A DNA stretch of 64,000 nucleotides from Bradyrhizobium betae (GTDB lineage: Bacteria; Pseudomonadota; Alphaproteobacteria; Rhizobiales; Xanthobacteraceae), in the NCBI RefSeq assembly GCF_004123905.1, contig NZ_MZXW01000016.1, positions 434,001 to 498,000 of the forward strand, written 5' to 3'. A program made the translations under genes and the position numbers. The notes below the pieces were generated by a model that had not been told where the DNA came from, did not search any database, and saw nothing but the letters and a program-made list of their open reading frames with translations. This document shows, piece after piece, positions 50,148-57,963 of this stretch (within the stretch, counting starts at the first letter, position 1; each line of letters starts with the position of its first letter).

Positions 50148-50155
50148 TTAACCAT
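50148..50155 (+). promoter_or_regulatory. CtrA-type half-site upstream of the export lipoprotein
   Basis: TTAACCAT within TTTATTAACCATAACC lies 46 bp before the GTG start. It equals the CtrA half-site known from Caulobacter, but a full TTAA-N7-TTAA is not present, so the assignment is only suggestive. Alternative: plain AT-rich promoter. Confidence 0.35.
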
Positions 50156-50200
50156 AACCGGTGCATCACTGGAGCTGTCTCGTTTCGAGGGATAGGTCCG

Positions 50201-50950
50201 GTGCCGGTTGCACGCGCGTTTCGATGGTCGATCTCGGCAGTGGCCCTGGCAGCGTCCGCCGCGCTGAGCCTTGGCGGCTGCATGCAGACCGCCGGCCCCG
50301 TCGCGTATGTGCAGCCGCGTCCCGATCTCGACTCCATGGCCTATGGCCAGCCCTATGGCGCGCCGCAACCGGTCGTCGTTGCCAACAGCGGCGGTGGCGC
50401 CATCGCCGCGCTCAGCAATTCCTTTGCCTCCTCGCCCGCGCCCATGCCGGTCGGCTATGCCGCGCCGATGGCGGGGCCGGTGCGCTATGACGCCTCCTAC
50501 CATCTCGACGCCGGCGACAAGCTGCGCGTCGTGGTCTACGGCCAGGAGGGTCTCACCAACAGCTACGCCATCGACGCCGGCGGCTCCATCACCATGCCGC
50601 TGATCGGCGCGGTGCCCGCGCGCGGCCGCACCACGGCGGGCCTTGCCGGCGAAATCGCCGCGCGCCTGCGCAACGGCTATATCCGCGAGCCCTCGGTTGC
50701 GGTCGAGATCGATTCCTATCGCCCGTTCTTCATTCTCGGCGAAGTCTCCGCGCCCGGCCAATATCCTTATGTGCCGAACATGACGGTCGAGAGCGCCGTT
50801 GCGATTGCCGGCGGCTTCTCGCCCCGTGCCAAGCGCGACGTCGTCACCGTCACGCACACCGAAGCCGGCGGCGCCATGCGCGCCATCGTCCCGCTCGGCA
50901 CGCCGCTAGCGCCGGGCGACACCGTGTTCGTCGGCGAACGCTGGTTCTAG
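50201..50950 (+). CDS. Polysaccharide biosynthesis/export lipoprotein (Wza-like)
   Basis: The 249-residue protein starts with GTG at 50201 (GAGGGATAGG ribosome-binding site). The lipoprotein signal ends in SLGGCMQ, so it should be an outer-membrane lipoprotein. The poly-export domain is seen in YHLDAGDKLRVVVYGQEGL...AIDAGGSITMPLIGAVPARG, followed by an SLBB domain FFILGEVSAPGQYPYVPNM. The Ala/Pro/Tyr-rich part after the lipobox is a linker. Wza-type proteins form the exit pore of capsule or exopolysaccharide. No wzc or wzy is nearby. Confidence 0.9.
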   Translation: MPVARAFRWSISAVALAASAALSLGGCMQTAGPVAYVQPRPDLDSMAYGQPYGAPQPVVVANSGGGAIAALSNSFASSPAPMPVGYAAPMAGPVRYDASYHLDAGDKLRVVVYGQEGLTNSYAIDAGGSITMPLIGAVPARGRTTAGLAGEIAARLRNGYIREPSVAVEIDSYRPFFILGEVSAPGQYPYVPNMTVESAVAIAGGFSPRAKRDVVTVTHTEAGGAMRAIVPLGTPLAPGDTVFVGERWF

Positions 50951-50951
50951 C

Positions 50952-51431
50952 TCACCGCCTGAAGTCGAGCCGCCCGTTCGGAAAACATCCGTCGATCCTG
51001 CTGGCATCGACCACGAGCCCGACCCATGGCCGCATGATCGCCGGGTTGGTCAGGTTGATATACTTCCCGACCAGGCGTGCGCCCTCGCGCGCTGCATCGA
51101 TCAGCCCGTGGCGGCGGCCATGGTCCCAGTCGAAACGCAGATAGATGCGCGCGCCTGCGACCCGCACCTCCGCGCACCCCACTTTCCATGCCTCCGCCGT
51201 ATCGCCGGCGATCGTCGGATCGGCACCGCCATTCCAGCGGCTCGCCCAGACGCCTTCGAGTGGATCCGAGGAGGCAGGAATGGAGGCCCACGCCGCCGCA
51301 TTGACGTCAGCCGCATCGCCGGCGAGCGCGGCGGCTGCGGCATAGTCCATGACCTCAGCGTCATCAGGCCCGGGAACGTCCATGGTGCCGAACGGATTGC
51401 GGATGACGATGTTCGTATTGGCCTGCTGCAT
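50952..51431 (-). CDS. Hypothetical protein (159 aa)
   Basis: The start MQQANTNIVIRNPFGTMDV is chosen for its GGGAG ribosome-binding site; the longer frame has no such support. The protein is soluble with no signal peptide. It has WASRWNGGADPTIAGDTAEAWK and a YLRFDWDHGRRHGLIDAAREG part. No known domain is recognised. It is convergent with the Wza-type gene, with 1 bp between the stops. Confidence 0.7.
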   Translation of the reverse strand: MQQANTNIVIRNPFGTMDVPGPDDAEVMDYAAAAALAGDAADVNAAAWASIPASSDPLEGVWASRWNGGADPTIAGDTAEAWKVGCAEVRVAGARIYLRFDWDHGRRHGLIDAAREGARLVGKYINLTNPAIMRPWVGLVVDASRIDGCFPNGRLDFRR

Positions 51432-51516
51432 GACGATCTCCCGGCGTGAGTTGGCAAGTTCAGCCAGCTCTATCGCCGGGTGGCAGGATGCGGCCACCCG
51501 ATTTCTGCTCTCGCGC

Positions 51517-52188
51517 CTACTTCAAATGCGTCGCGAAAAACGCCAGGCTGCGCGGCCAGGCGATGTCGGAGCTCGCCTTGTCGTAGCTCGGCCGCTCGTC
51601 GCAATGAAAACCGTGCTGCGCGCCCGGATAGATGAAGACCTGGACGTCCGGCCGCTTCGCCTTGACGGTCTCGACGTCGGTGAGGGGAATGCCGGTATCC
51701 TTCTCGCCGAAATGCAGTTGCGTCGGCACCTTCGGTGTCTCGTCCGCAAAGCGCACGACGGCGCCGCCGTAATAGCCGATCGCGGCCTTGAGACCCGACA
51801 GCCGCGTCGCCGCGACATACGCGATGCTGCCGCCGAGACAGAAGCCGATGATGCCGACCGGGCCGATGCTCTTGACCGCATCGATCGCCGCTTGCGTGTC
51901 GCGCAGCATCGCCTCCCAGTCCGGGCTCGCGACGAATTTTCGCGCTTCGGCGATGTCGTCGGGTGTGTAGCCCGACTGAAAGTTCGGCGACGTCCGGTCG
52001 AAGATCGACGGCGCGATCGCGACATAGCCTTCCCCCGCGAGGCGGTCGCAGACCGAACGGATGTGATGATTGACCCCAAAGATCTCTTGGATCACCACCA
52101 CTGCGCCCTTCGGGCTGCCCGCGGGATCAGCGCGATAGGCGCCGAGCTGGAAATTGTCGGAAGCCGTCAGTTTGATGTCTTGTCCCAC
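51517..52188 (-). CDS. Dienelactone hydrolase family protein
   Basis: The 223-residue alpha/beta hydrolase of the DLH family has the Cys nucleophile in IIGFCLGGSIAYVAA (about residue 118), a His in PGAQHGFHCDERPSY near the end, and VVVIQEIFGVNHHIRSVCDR near the N-terminus. Dienelactone hydrolases open cis-dienelactones in chlorocatechol decay, but most family members have other uses. There are no catechol genes nearby. Confidence 0.92.
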   Translation of the reverse strand: MGQDIKLTASDNFQLGAYRADPAGSPKGAVVVIQEIFGVNHHIRSVCDRLAGEGYVAIAPSIFDRTSPNFQSGYTPDDIAEARKFVASPDWEAMLRDTQAAIDAVKSIGPVGIIGFCLGGSIAYVAATRLSGLKAAIGYYGGAVVRFADETPKVPTQLHFGEKDTGIPLTDVETVKAKRPDVQVFIYPGAQHGFHCDERPSYDKASSDIAWPRSLAFFATHLK

Positions 52189-52250
52189 GCGGGTTGTCCT
52201 TCTTTTTGACTACGAATTTTAATCTTTCTCCTCGGGATGAGGGTCGACCG

Positions 52251-52580
52251 TCACTCCCACATCCAGTTCTCGCCGTAGTCTTCCTTCCATCCCGCCAGCC
52301 GGCCGTGACGGAATTGCAGGAACAGGCGGTGGCGGTAGGGGATCAACCCGCTGCCGCCGAGGTTACGCAAGGCGAGATAGATCTCGTTGCCGGGGCGCCC
52401 CCGCACATATTGCAGCTTCTGCCCCAGCGCGCGCGCGGTCTGTTCGGCATCCATGCCGAAGGCGAGCGGCGTGTTGTTCGATAAGGTCGTGACGAAAGGC
52501 TGCCGCGTGCCGCCGAACGGTTCTGCTTGCGCAGACATCGAGAGCAACACTGCGCCCGCAGCCAACATCGCCCGCTTCAT
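52251..52580 (-). CDS. Hypothetical exported protein (109 aa)
   Basis: A clear signal peptide, MKRAMLAAGAVLLSMSAQA, precedes a mature part of about 90 residues with TRALGQKL-like helical and YRHRLFLQFRHGRLAGWKEDYG sections. It has no cysteine. The pattern is that of a small periplasmic BamE/OmlA-like fold, but this is uncertain. It lies 24 bp downstream of the alpha/beta hydrolase gene. Confidence 0.75.
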   Translation of the reverse strand: MKRAMLAAGAVLLSMSAQAEPFGGTRQPFVTTLSNNTPLAFGMDAEQTARALGQKLQYVRGRPGNEIYLALRNLGGSGLIPYRHRLFLQFRHGRLAGWKEDYGENWMWE

Positions 52581-52604
52581 TGCCTGTGTTCCTGCTTGGC
52601 CGTC

Positions 52605-53369
52605 TTATCCCGGCAAGTTCTTCAGGAAAGGCTCGACCGCGTCAACAAAAGCCTTGGGCTGATCGATGTTGACGGCGTGTCCGGCGGCGGGGATCACGAC
52701 CTTTTGTGCGCCGGGGATCTTTGCCGCCATGTAGTCGGACGCCGCCAGGAACGGCGTGTCGTCGGCGCCGACCACGATGAGGCAGGGCACCTTGATGTCG
52801 GGCAGCAGCTCGATCACGCGCGCATCGCGCTGGGTCAGCATGCCGCGCGCCGCAAGCGCCAGCCCCTTGGCGTTGCGATGGCTGGCCGTGGCGCGCTCGC
52901 GCGTCGCCGACGTCAGCATCGCCAGCCCTTCTTGATTCAGCTTATCGGCAGTGCCGAGCGCCCGGGCGTTCCAGGCCTCGCGCGCGTCGTCCTTCTTGAA
53001 ACCGGGGCCGGTGTCGATGATCAGCAACGCGCGGGCGCGGTGCGGATAGGTGCGATAGAACGCGAGCGACATGTAGCCGCCGAGCGAGAGCCCCCCGATG
53101 ATCGCGCTCTCAGTGCCGATCGCATCGAGGATCGCCGCGATGTCGCCGACCGTCAGCGCTTCGCTATAGGCCTTGGGATCATCGGGGTAATCGGACTGAC
53201 CATGGCCGCGCATGTCCCACAGGATCAGCGTGTGGTCCTTCGCGAGCGCATCGACCTGGCCGTGCCACATCGCCGACGTCGAGGAGTAGCCGTGGGTGAG
53301 CAGCAGCGCCGGACCGTTGCCGTGAACTTCGTAGTAGATCCCGACGCCGTCCCGATCGATCTTCGGCAT
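52605..53369 (-). CDS. Alpha/beta hydrolase
   Basis: The 254-residue protein starts MPKIDRDGVGIYYEVHG. The nucleophile elbow is IGGLSLGGYMSLAFY with Ser at about residue 97; the oxyanion part is LLLTHGYSSTSAMW; the His is in AAGHAVNIDQP. It resembles 3-oxoadipate enol-lactonase/haloperoxidase-type hydrolases; the substrate is unknown. Open frame upstream of 53369 is not conserved. It is divergent from the molybdenum hydroxylase pair. Confidence 0.9.
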   Translation of the reverse strand: MPKIDRDGVGIYYEVHGNGPALLLTHGYSSTSAMWHGQVDALAKDHTLILWDMRGHGQSDYPDDPKAYSEALTVGDIAAILDAIGTESAIIGGLSLGGYMSLAFYRTYPHRARALLIIDTGPGFKKDDAREAWNARALGTADKLNQEGLAMLTSATRERATASHRNAKGLALAARGMLTQRDARVIELLPDIKVPCLIVVGADDTPFLAASDYMAAKIPGAQKVVIPAAGHAVNIDQPKAFVDAVEPFLKNLPG

Positions 53370-53680
53370 GTCTCCCACCCCTGTTGTTCTTGTTCCCACA
53401 GCCATCCTAGCCCGCAGGGTTACTCGAAGGAAACCGCCGCGAACGCGATGGCATGCATGCTTGGCGCACTGTCTGTTGCGTTCAGTCGCTGCATCAACGC
53501 TGTTGTCGCAACGCACAACACTGAGCCGCCGCGATAGTTTCGATCGATTCCAAATTGCATTTGCCATGGCTTGCGAACACGATCATTCTCGCGAGCAAGG
53601 TGGGCGCCGGCCCGGTGGGCGTCCGCCATTCAAGTGTTGCCGCCGTAAGCGGTTTCATGCACCGGCAGGGGAAGACGCCT
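53370..53680. other. Gene-free divergent interval
   Basis: This 311-bp stretch contains no supported gene. GTTGCGTTCAGTCGC and GTTGTCGCAACGCACAAC words around 53480-53520 give loose inverted repeats and may hold the control sites of the molybdenum hydroxylase operon. No clear -35/-10 pair. Confidence 0.45.
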
Positions 53681-54172
53681 ATGCCAACGCTCACCATCAA
53701 CGGGCGGAGCATGCCCGTGGATGCGGCAAACGACACGCCGCTCCTTTGGGCTATCCGCGAACAATTGCAGATGACCGGCACAAAATTCGGCTGCGGCGCC
53801 GGCCTGTGCGGTGCCTGCACCGTGCACGTCAACGGCGAAGCCGTGCGCTCGTGCCAGACCATGGTCGGCGACGTCGCCGGCAAGAAGATCACCACCATCG
53901 AAGGCCTCGCCCCCAAGGGTGATCATCCCTTGCAGAAGGCGTGGATCGCCGAGCAGGTTCCGCAATGCGGCTACTGCCAGTCCGGGCAGATCATGCAGGC
54001 GGCCTCGCTGCTCGTGAAGAATCCCAACCCGACCAAGGACGAGGTCGTGGCGCATATGGACGGCAATCTCTGCCGCTGCATGACCTATTCGCGGATCCAG
54101 AAGGCGATCATGCGTGCCGCCACCGAGATGCGCACCGCGTCCGCCACCTCCAGCGAACGGAGGCCCACATGA
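53681..54172 (+). CDS. iorA: Isoquinoline 1-oxidoreductase-type alpha subunit (two 2Fe-2S)
   Basis: The 163-residue subunit starts MPTLTINGRSMPVDAAND. The plant-type 2Fe-2S motif is GCGAGLCGACTVHVNG with a later Cys in RSCQTMVG; the second cluster uses QCGYCQSGQIM and GNLCRCMTY. It passes electrons from the molybdenum centre. An AGGGGAAG ribosome-binding site precedes the ATG. Its stop overlaps the start of the beta subunit by 4 bp (ATGA), so both are made together. The actual substrate is not determined. Confidence 0.93.
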   Translation: MPTLTINGRSMPVDAANDTPLLWAIREQLQMTGTKFGCGAGLCGACTVHVNGEAVRSCQTMVGDVAGKKITTIEGLAPKGDHPLQKAWIAEQVPQCGYCQSGQIMQAASLLVKNPNPTKDEVVAHMDGNLCRCMTYSRIQKAIMRAATEMRTASATSSERRPT

Positions 54173-56451
54173 ACCGGCACGTGAAGGCCATTACCCCCGA
54201 GACATCAGATCTCAGCCGCCGCTCCTTCCTCGTCGGCACTGCCGCGACCGGCCTCGTGCTCGGCTATGCCGGCGTCCCCGGCATCGGTGAGGCGCTCGCC
54301 GCGCCCTCGAATTTCGAGCCGAGCGTCTGGTACGCGATCGCGCCCGATGGTCTGGTCACCGTGACTTGCGGCAAGGCCGACATGGGCCAGCACATCGCCT
54401 CCACCATGGCGCAGATCGTGGCCGAGGAGCTGGGCGCAAAGTGGAGCGACATGCGTGTTGCGCTCGCCTCCAATGATCCAAAATTCAACGACCCCGTGCT
54501 GGGTGCGCAGATCACCGGCGGAAGCTGGTCGACCATGATGAATTTTGATGCCATGAGCCGCGCGGGTGCTGCGGGTCGCATGGCGTTGACGGAAGGCGCG
54601 GCCGCCGCGATGGGCGTTCCAGCCGGCGAACTCGTGGTGCGCGATTCCATGATCTCGCATCCGAAGTCGAAGAAGCAGATGTCGTTCGCCGACGTGGTCA
54701 AGAGCGGCAAGGCAACCAAAACCTTCACGCCTGATGAGCTCAAGGCAATCAAGCTGAAGACGCCGGATCAATACACCCTGATCGGTGTGTCAGTGCCGCA
54801 GCTCGACATTCCGTCCAAGACCAACGGCACAGCCAAATACGGCATCGACGTGATGCTGCCCGGCATGGCCTATGGCGCGGTGGTGACGCCGCCGGTGCGC
54901 TTCGGCGCCACGGTGAAATCGGTCGACGACTCCGCTGCGAAGAAGGTGCCGGGCTTCATCAAGGCCGTCACCCTCGACGACAAGACCCAGACGACGTCCG
55001 GCTGGGTCGTCGCGGTCGCCAGCACCTACGCGAACGCCAAGAAGGCGGCAGCGGCATTGAAGATCGCCTATGACGGCGGTCCGAACGCGAAGGTCTCGAG
55101 CGAGTCGCTGCTCGACGAAGCCAGGCGGCTTCAGAAGCTCGAGGATTCCGGCCAGTTCTTCGTCAAGGACGGCGATCCCGCGGCAGCCCTCGGCACGGCG
55201 GCGAAGGTGCTGGAGGCGGAGTACACCACCAGCATCAACATCCACGCGCCGATGGAGCCGATGAACGCCACTGCGGAGTTCAAGGGCGACATCCTGCACA
55301 TCTATTCCGGCAACCAGTTTGCGACGCGCTCCGGCGCGATTGCGGCCGGTGCTGCCGGGATCGATCCGAAATTCGTGGTGATGCACCAGATGTGGCTCGG
55401 CGGCGGCTTTGGCCGCAGGCTCGATGCCGACATGATGATCCCCGCCGTGCAGGCGGCGAAGGCGATCGGCAAGCCGGTGAAGGTGATCTATACGCGCGAG
55501 AACGACATGACGATGGATTTCTCGCGTCCGCTCACCTACCAGAAAGTGAAAGCCGGCGTGGATGGCGACGGCAAGCTCACAGCGCTCAGTCACGACGTGG
55601 TCTCGGCCTGGCCGACCCAGCGCTGGGGAATTCCTGACTTCCTCACGCCCTCGGTCGACAAGAAGGGTCCGCTGGATTCGTTCACGGTGAACGGGGCGGA
55701 CTTCTTCTACACCGTGCCCAACCATTATGTGCGGGCGATCAAGAACGAGATGGCGCACAACGCCACCCCGTCGGGTCAGCTTCGTTCAGTGGCGCCGGGT
55801 TGGACGTTCTGGGCGGTCGAGAGCATGATCGACGAGATCGCGGCTGCGACCGGCAAGGATCCGGCGCAATACCGCATCTCGCTGCTCGATGGCGCCGGCA
55901 AGAACGACGGCGGCGCGCAGCGGCTGCGCAACACGCTGCTCGCCGCGATGGGCCTTGCCGGCTACGGCACCAAGAAGCTGCCGAAAGGCGAGGGCATGGG
56001 CGTCGCCTGCGTCTCGTCGCAGGAACGTGCGACCGCAAGCTGGACCGCGTGCGTCGCGCACGTTGCCGTCGCGCCCTCGGGCGAGGTGACCGTAAAGAAG
56101 CTCACGGTCGCAACTGATGTCGGCACGCAGGTGCATCCCGACAACATCCGCGCCCAGGTCGAGGGCGCGGCGCTGTGGGGCTTGTCGCTGGCGATGTACG
56201 AAAAGGCGACGTTGAAGGACGGTGGCATCGAGCAGACCAATTTCGACAGCTACACGCCCTTGCGCATGAGCCAGGTGCCCGAGGTCGCAATCGCCGTGAT
56301 CGCCAATGGCGAAAAGGCCACCGGCGTCGGCGAGCCCGCGGTGACGGTGATCGCCCCCGCCATCGGCAACGCCATCTTCAACGCCAGTGGCGCGCGTGTG
56401 AGGGCGCTGCCGATCACGGCAGAGGCCGTGAAGGCGAGCATGAAGGCGTAG
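54169..56451 (+). CDS. iorB: Isoquinoline 1-oxidoreductase-type beta subunit (molybdopterin)
   Basis: The 760-residue subunit starts MNRHVKAITPETSD. A Tat signal is visible (DLSRRSFLVGTAATGLVLGYAG), so the pair should fold in the cytoplasm and be exported together with IorA. The molybdopterin-binding domain shows YAIAPDGLVTVTCGKADMGQ, MWLGGGFGRRLDADMMIPAV and GVGEPAVTVIAPAIGNAI with the catalytic Glu of the family. It has two IorB-type modules and no FAD subunit. No electron acceptor cytochrome or XdhC-type chaperone is in the window. Confidence 0.93.
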   Translation: MNRHVKAITPETSDLSRRSFLVGTAATGLVLGYAGVPGIGEALAAPSNFEPSVWYAIAPDGLVTVTCGKADMGQHIASTMAQIVAEELGAKWSDMRVALASNDPKFNDPVLGAQITGGSWSTMMNFDAMSRAGAAGRMALTEGAAAAMGVPAGELVVRDSMISHPKSKKQMSFADVVKSGKATKTFTPDELKAIKLKTPDQYTLIGVSVPQLDIPSKTNGTAKYGIDVMLPGMAYGAVVTPPVRFGATVKSVDDSAAKKVPGFIKAVTLDDKTQTTSGWVVAVASTYANAKKAAAALKIAYDGGPNAKVSSESLLDEARRLQKLEDSGQFFVKDGDPAAALGTAAKVLEAEYTTSINIHAPMEPMNATAEFKGDILHIYSGNQFATRSGAIAAGAAGIDPKFVVMHQMWLGGGFGRRLDADMMIPAVQAAKAIGKPVKVIYTRENDMTMDFSRPLTYQKVKAGVDGDGKLTALSHDVVSAWPTQRWGIPDFLTPSVDKKGPLDSFTVNGADFFYTVPNHYVRAIKNEMAHNATPSGQLRSVAPGWTFWAVESMIDEIAAATGKDPAQYRISLLDGAGKNDGGAQRLRNTLLAAMGLAGYGTKKLPKGEGMGVACVSSQERATASWTACVAHVAVAPSGEVTVKKLTVATDVGTQVHPDNIRAQVEGAALWGLSLAMYEKATLKDGGIEQTNFDSYTPLRMSQVPEVAIAVIANGEKATGVGEPAVTVIAPAIGNAIFNASGARVRALPITAEAVKASMKA

Positions 56452-56474
56452 GGCTTTTGAAGCCTGTTTGAGAC

Positions 56475-56510
56475 AATCCGCCGGAGGGAAACTTCCGGCG
56501 GATTTGTTTT
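56475..56510 (+). terminator. iorAB intrinsic terminator
   Basis: AATCCGCCGGA (56475-56485) and TCCGGCGGATT (56494-56504) pair perfectly over 11 bp and are followed by TGTTTT. It is 23 bp after the iorB stop. Confidence 0.8.
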
Positions 56511-56537
56511 GGGAGCGATCCGTATCTCCATATTCGG

Positions 56538-56641
56538 TGTCATGCCCCGCGAAAGCGGGGCATCCAGTACGCCGCGCCCGCTCGGCGCCAGCCGCGCCGT
56601 CTCTGAGTACTGGGTCGCCCGGTCAAGCCGGGCGACGACAG
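56538..56641. repeat. Palindromic repeat, family C (copy 2)
   Basis: TGTCATGCCCCGCGAAAGCG...CCAGTACGCCG and GAGTACTGGGTCGCCC...AAGCCGGGCGACGACAG repeat the layout of 29001-29106. Confidence 0.85.
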
Positions 56642-56858
56642 GGGTGGGTGGGGCTCTAAAATTCCCTTTGTTATCAATGCCCTCTCTACTGTGCATGGGG
56701 TTGTTTTCAACGTTTGGCGGTTCCCCCCCCACGGAACCCGAATTCCGTAAAATTGCATGCATTTCCCAAAGCTTCCATTGAGCACGCCTCTTAAGGGCCG
56801 GAGAACCTGATCCGGCTTAGGCTGACGCCAAATCCCGTCCCGTGCTTTTGGGGAAGCC

Positions 56859-57953
56859 ATGAACGCGCCAGCCAAATCCGCCGCAAAACGCCGGCTTCTG
56901 CTCGCCTCCGACCGGAGCGACGAGAGCACCGAGCTCGCCAGCATCTTGAAGGCGGTCGGCGACGTCGCGACGGTGACGACGCAGGAGATTCCCGAGCAGC
57001 CCTCGCGCGATCTCTCCGGTCTCGTCGTCGACATCAATCTGCGCTCGCCCGAGAGCGTGCAGCGGGTGCGCAACAAGCTGCGCGGCGATGCCTATCGCAC
57101 GATGCCGCGGCTGTTCGTGCTGGCCGATGCGCTTCACCACGGCACCATGCAGGCTTGGGCGCTGGGCGCCACCGACACGATCTCGCGGCCGCTCCAGCCC
57201 GAGGACATCCTGCAGCGCATCCGCGCTGCCTTCCCGGATACCGCGACCTATGACGCGACCGATCGCGGCAAGACGCTCAACCGCGGCGTCGAGGCGGCGC
57301 ATGCGGTGCTGAAGAAGATGTTCGAGAAGCTGCCGCTCGGCGTGCCCTTGACCTTCGACGACGTCATCGCCGCCGAGAGCAAGATCTTGAAGGCGATCAA
57401 GCACTCCTCGCTGCGCGAATGGCTGACGACGGTCGGCTGCCACCATGTCGGCAGCTATCGTCACTGCCTGTTCGTCACCGGCTTTGCCGTCTCCTTCGCG
57501 CAGCACCTGGGCATGCGCGAGGACGACCAGCGCCGCCTGACTCGCGCTGCGCTGCTGCACGACGTCGGCAAGGCCTTCGTTCCCTCCGTGCTGCTCGACA
57601 AGCCCGGCAAGCTCACCGACGAGGAGATGGCCGAAGTCCGCCAGCATCCGCGCCGCGGTTATGATGCGCTCGCAGCCCAGGGCGGCTTCCCGCCGGAGAT
57701 GCTCGACGTCGTCCTGCATCATCACGAATTCCTCGACGGCAGCGGCTATCCCAACGGCCTGTCGTCGAACCAGATCAGCGACATCGTGCGGGTTACGACC
57801 ATCGTCGACATCTACGCCGCTCTGGTTGAGAAGCGCGCCTACCGGATGCCCTTCACCCACGCGCGCGCCTTCACGATGATGGAAGGGATGGGCAGCAAAC
57901 TCGATCAGCAGCTGTTGCAGGCGTTCCGCCCGGTGGCGCTGGGATCATTCTGA
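56859..57953 (+). CDS. HD-GYP domain protein with a degenerate receiver
   Basis: HD-GYP proteins hydrolyse cyclic di-GMP. The C-terminal domain (about residues 190-350) has GSYRHCLFVTGFAVSFAQHL, the HD pair in LLHDVGKAFVPSVLLDKPGKL, HPRRGYDAL, HHHEFLDGSGYP and IVRVTTIVDIYAALVEKR, so metal ligands look intact. The N-terminal part (about 10-130) resembles a response-regulator receiver, but the usual Lys of the TKP motif is Arg (DTISRPLQPEDIL), so phosphorylation may be lost or changed. No histidine kinase neighbours it. Confidence 0.88.
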   Translation: MNAPAKSAAKRRLLLASDRSDESTELASILKAVGDVATVTTQEIPEQPSRDLSGLVVDINLRSPESVQRVRNKLRGDAYRTMPRLFVLADALHHGTMQAWALGATDTISRPLQPEDILQRIRAAFPDTATYDATDRGKTLNRGVEAAHAVLKKMFEKLPLGVPLTFDDVIAAESKILKAIKHSSLREWLTTVGCHHVGSYRHCLFVTGFAVSFAQHLGMREDDQRRLTRAALLHDVGKAFVPSVLLDKPGKLTDEEMAEVRQHPRRGYDALAAQGGFPPEMLDVVLHHHEFLDGSGYPNGLSSNQISDIVRVTTIVDIYAALVEKRAYRMPFTHARAFTMMEGMGSKLDQQLLQAFRPVALGSF

Positions 57954-57963
57954 TCCGGCGCCG

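Larger units (their letters stand above)
56452..56858. other. Gene-free 407-bp interval
   Basis: It holds the iorB terminator (56475-56510), a family C repeat (56538-56641), a run of eight C with flanking GGTTCC...GGAACC (about 56719-56738) and the leader of the HD-GYP gene. I see no open frame. Confidence 0.6.

Noticed and set aside
56720..56740. Run of eight C upstream of the HD-GYP gene as a phase-variable tract
   Set aside because: It lies more than 100 bp from the gene start and outside any clear promoter spacer; nothing else supports switching.
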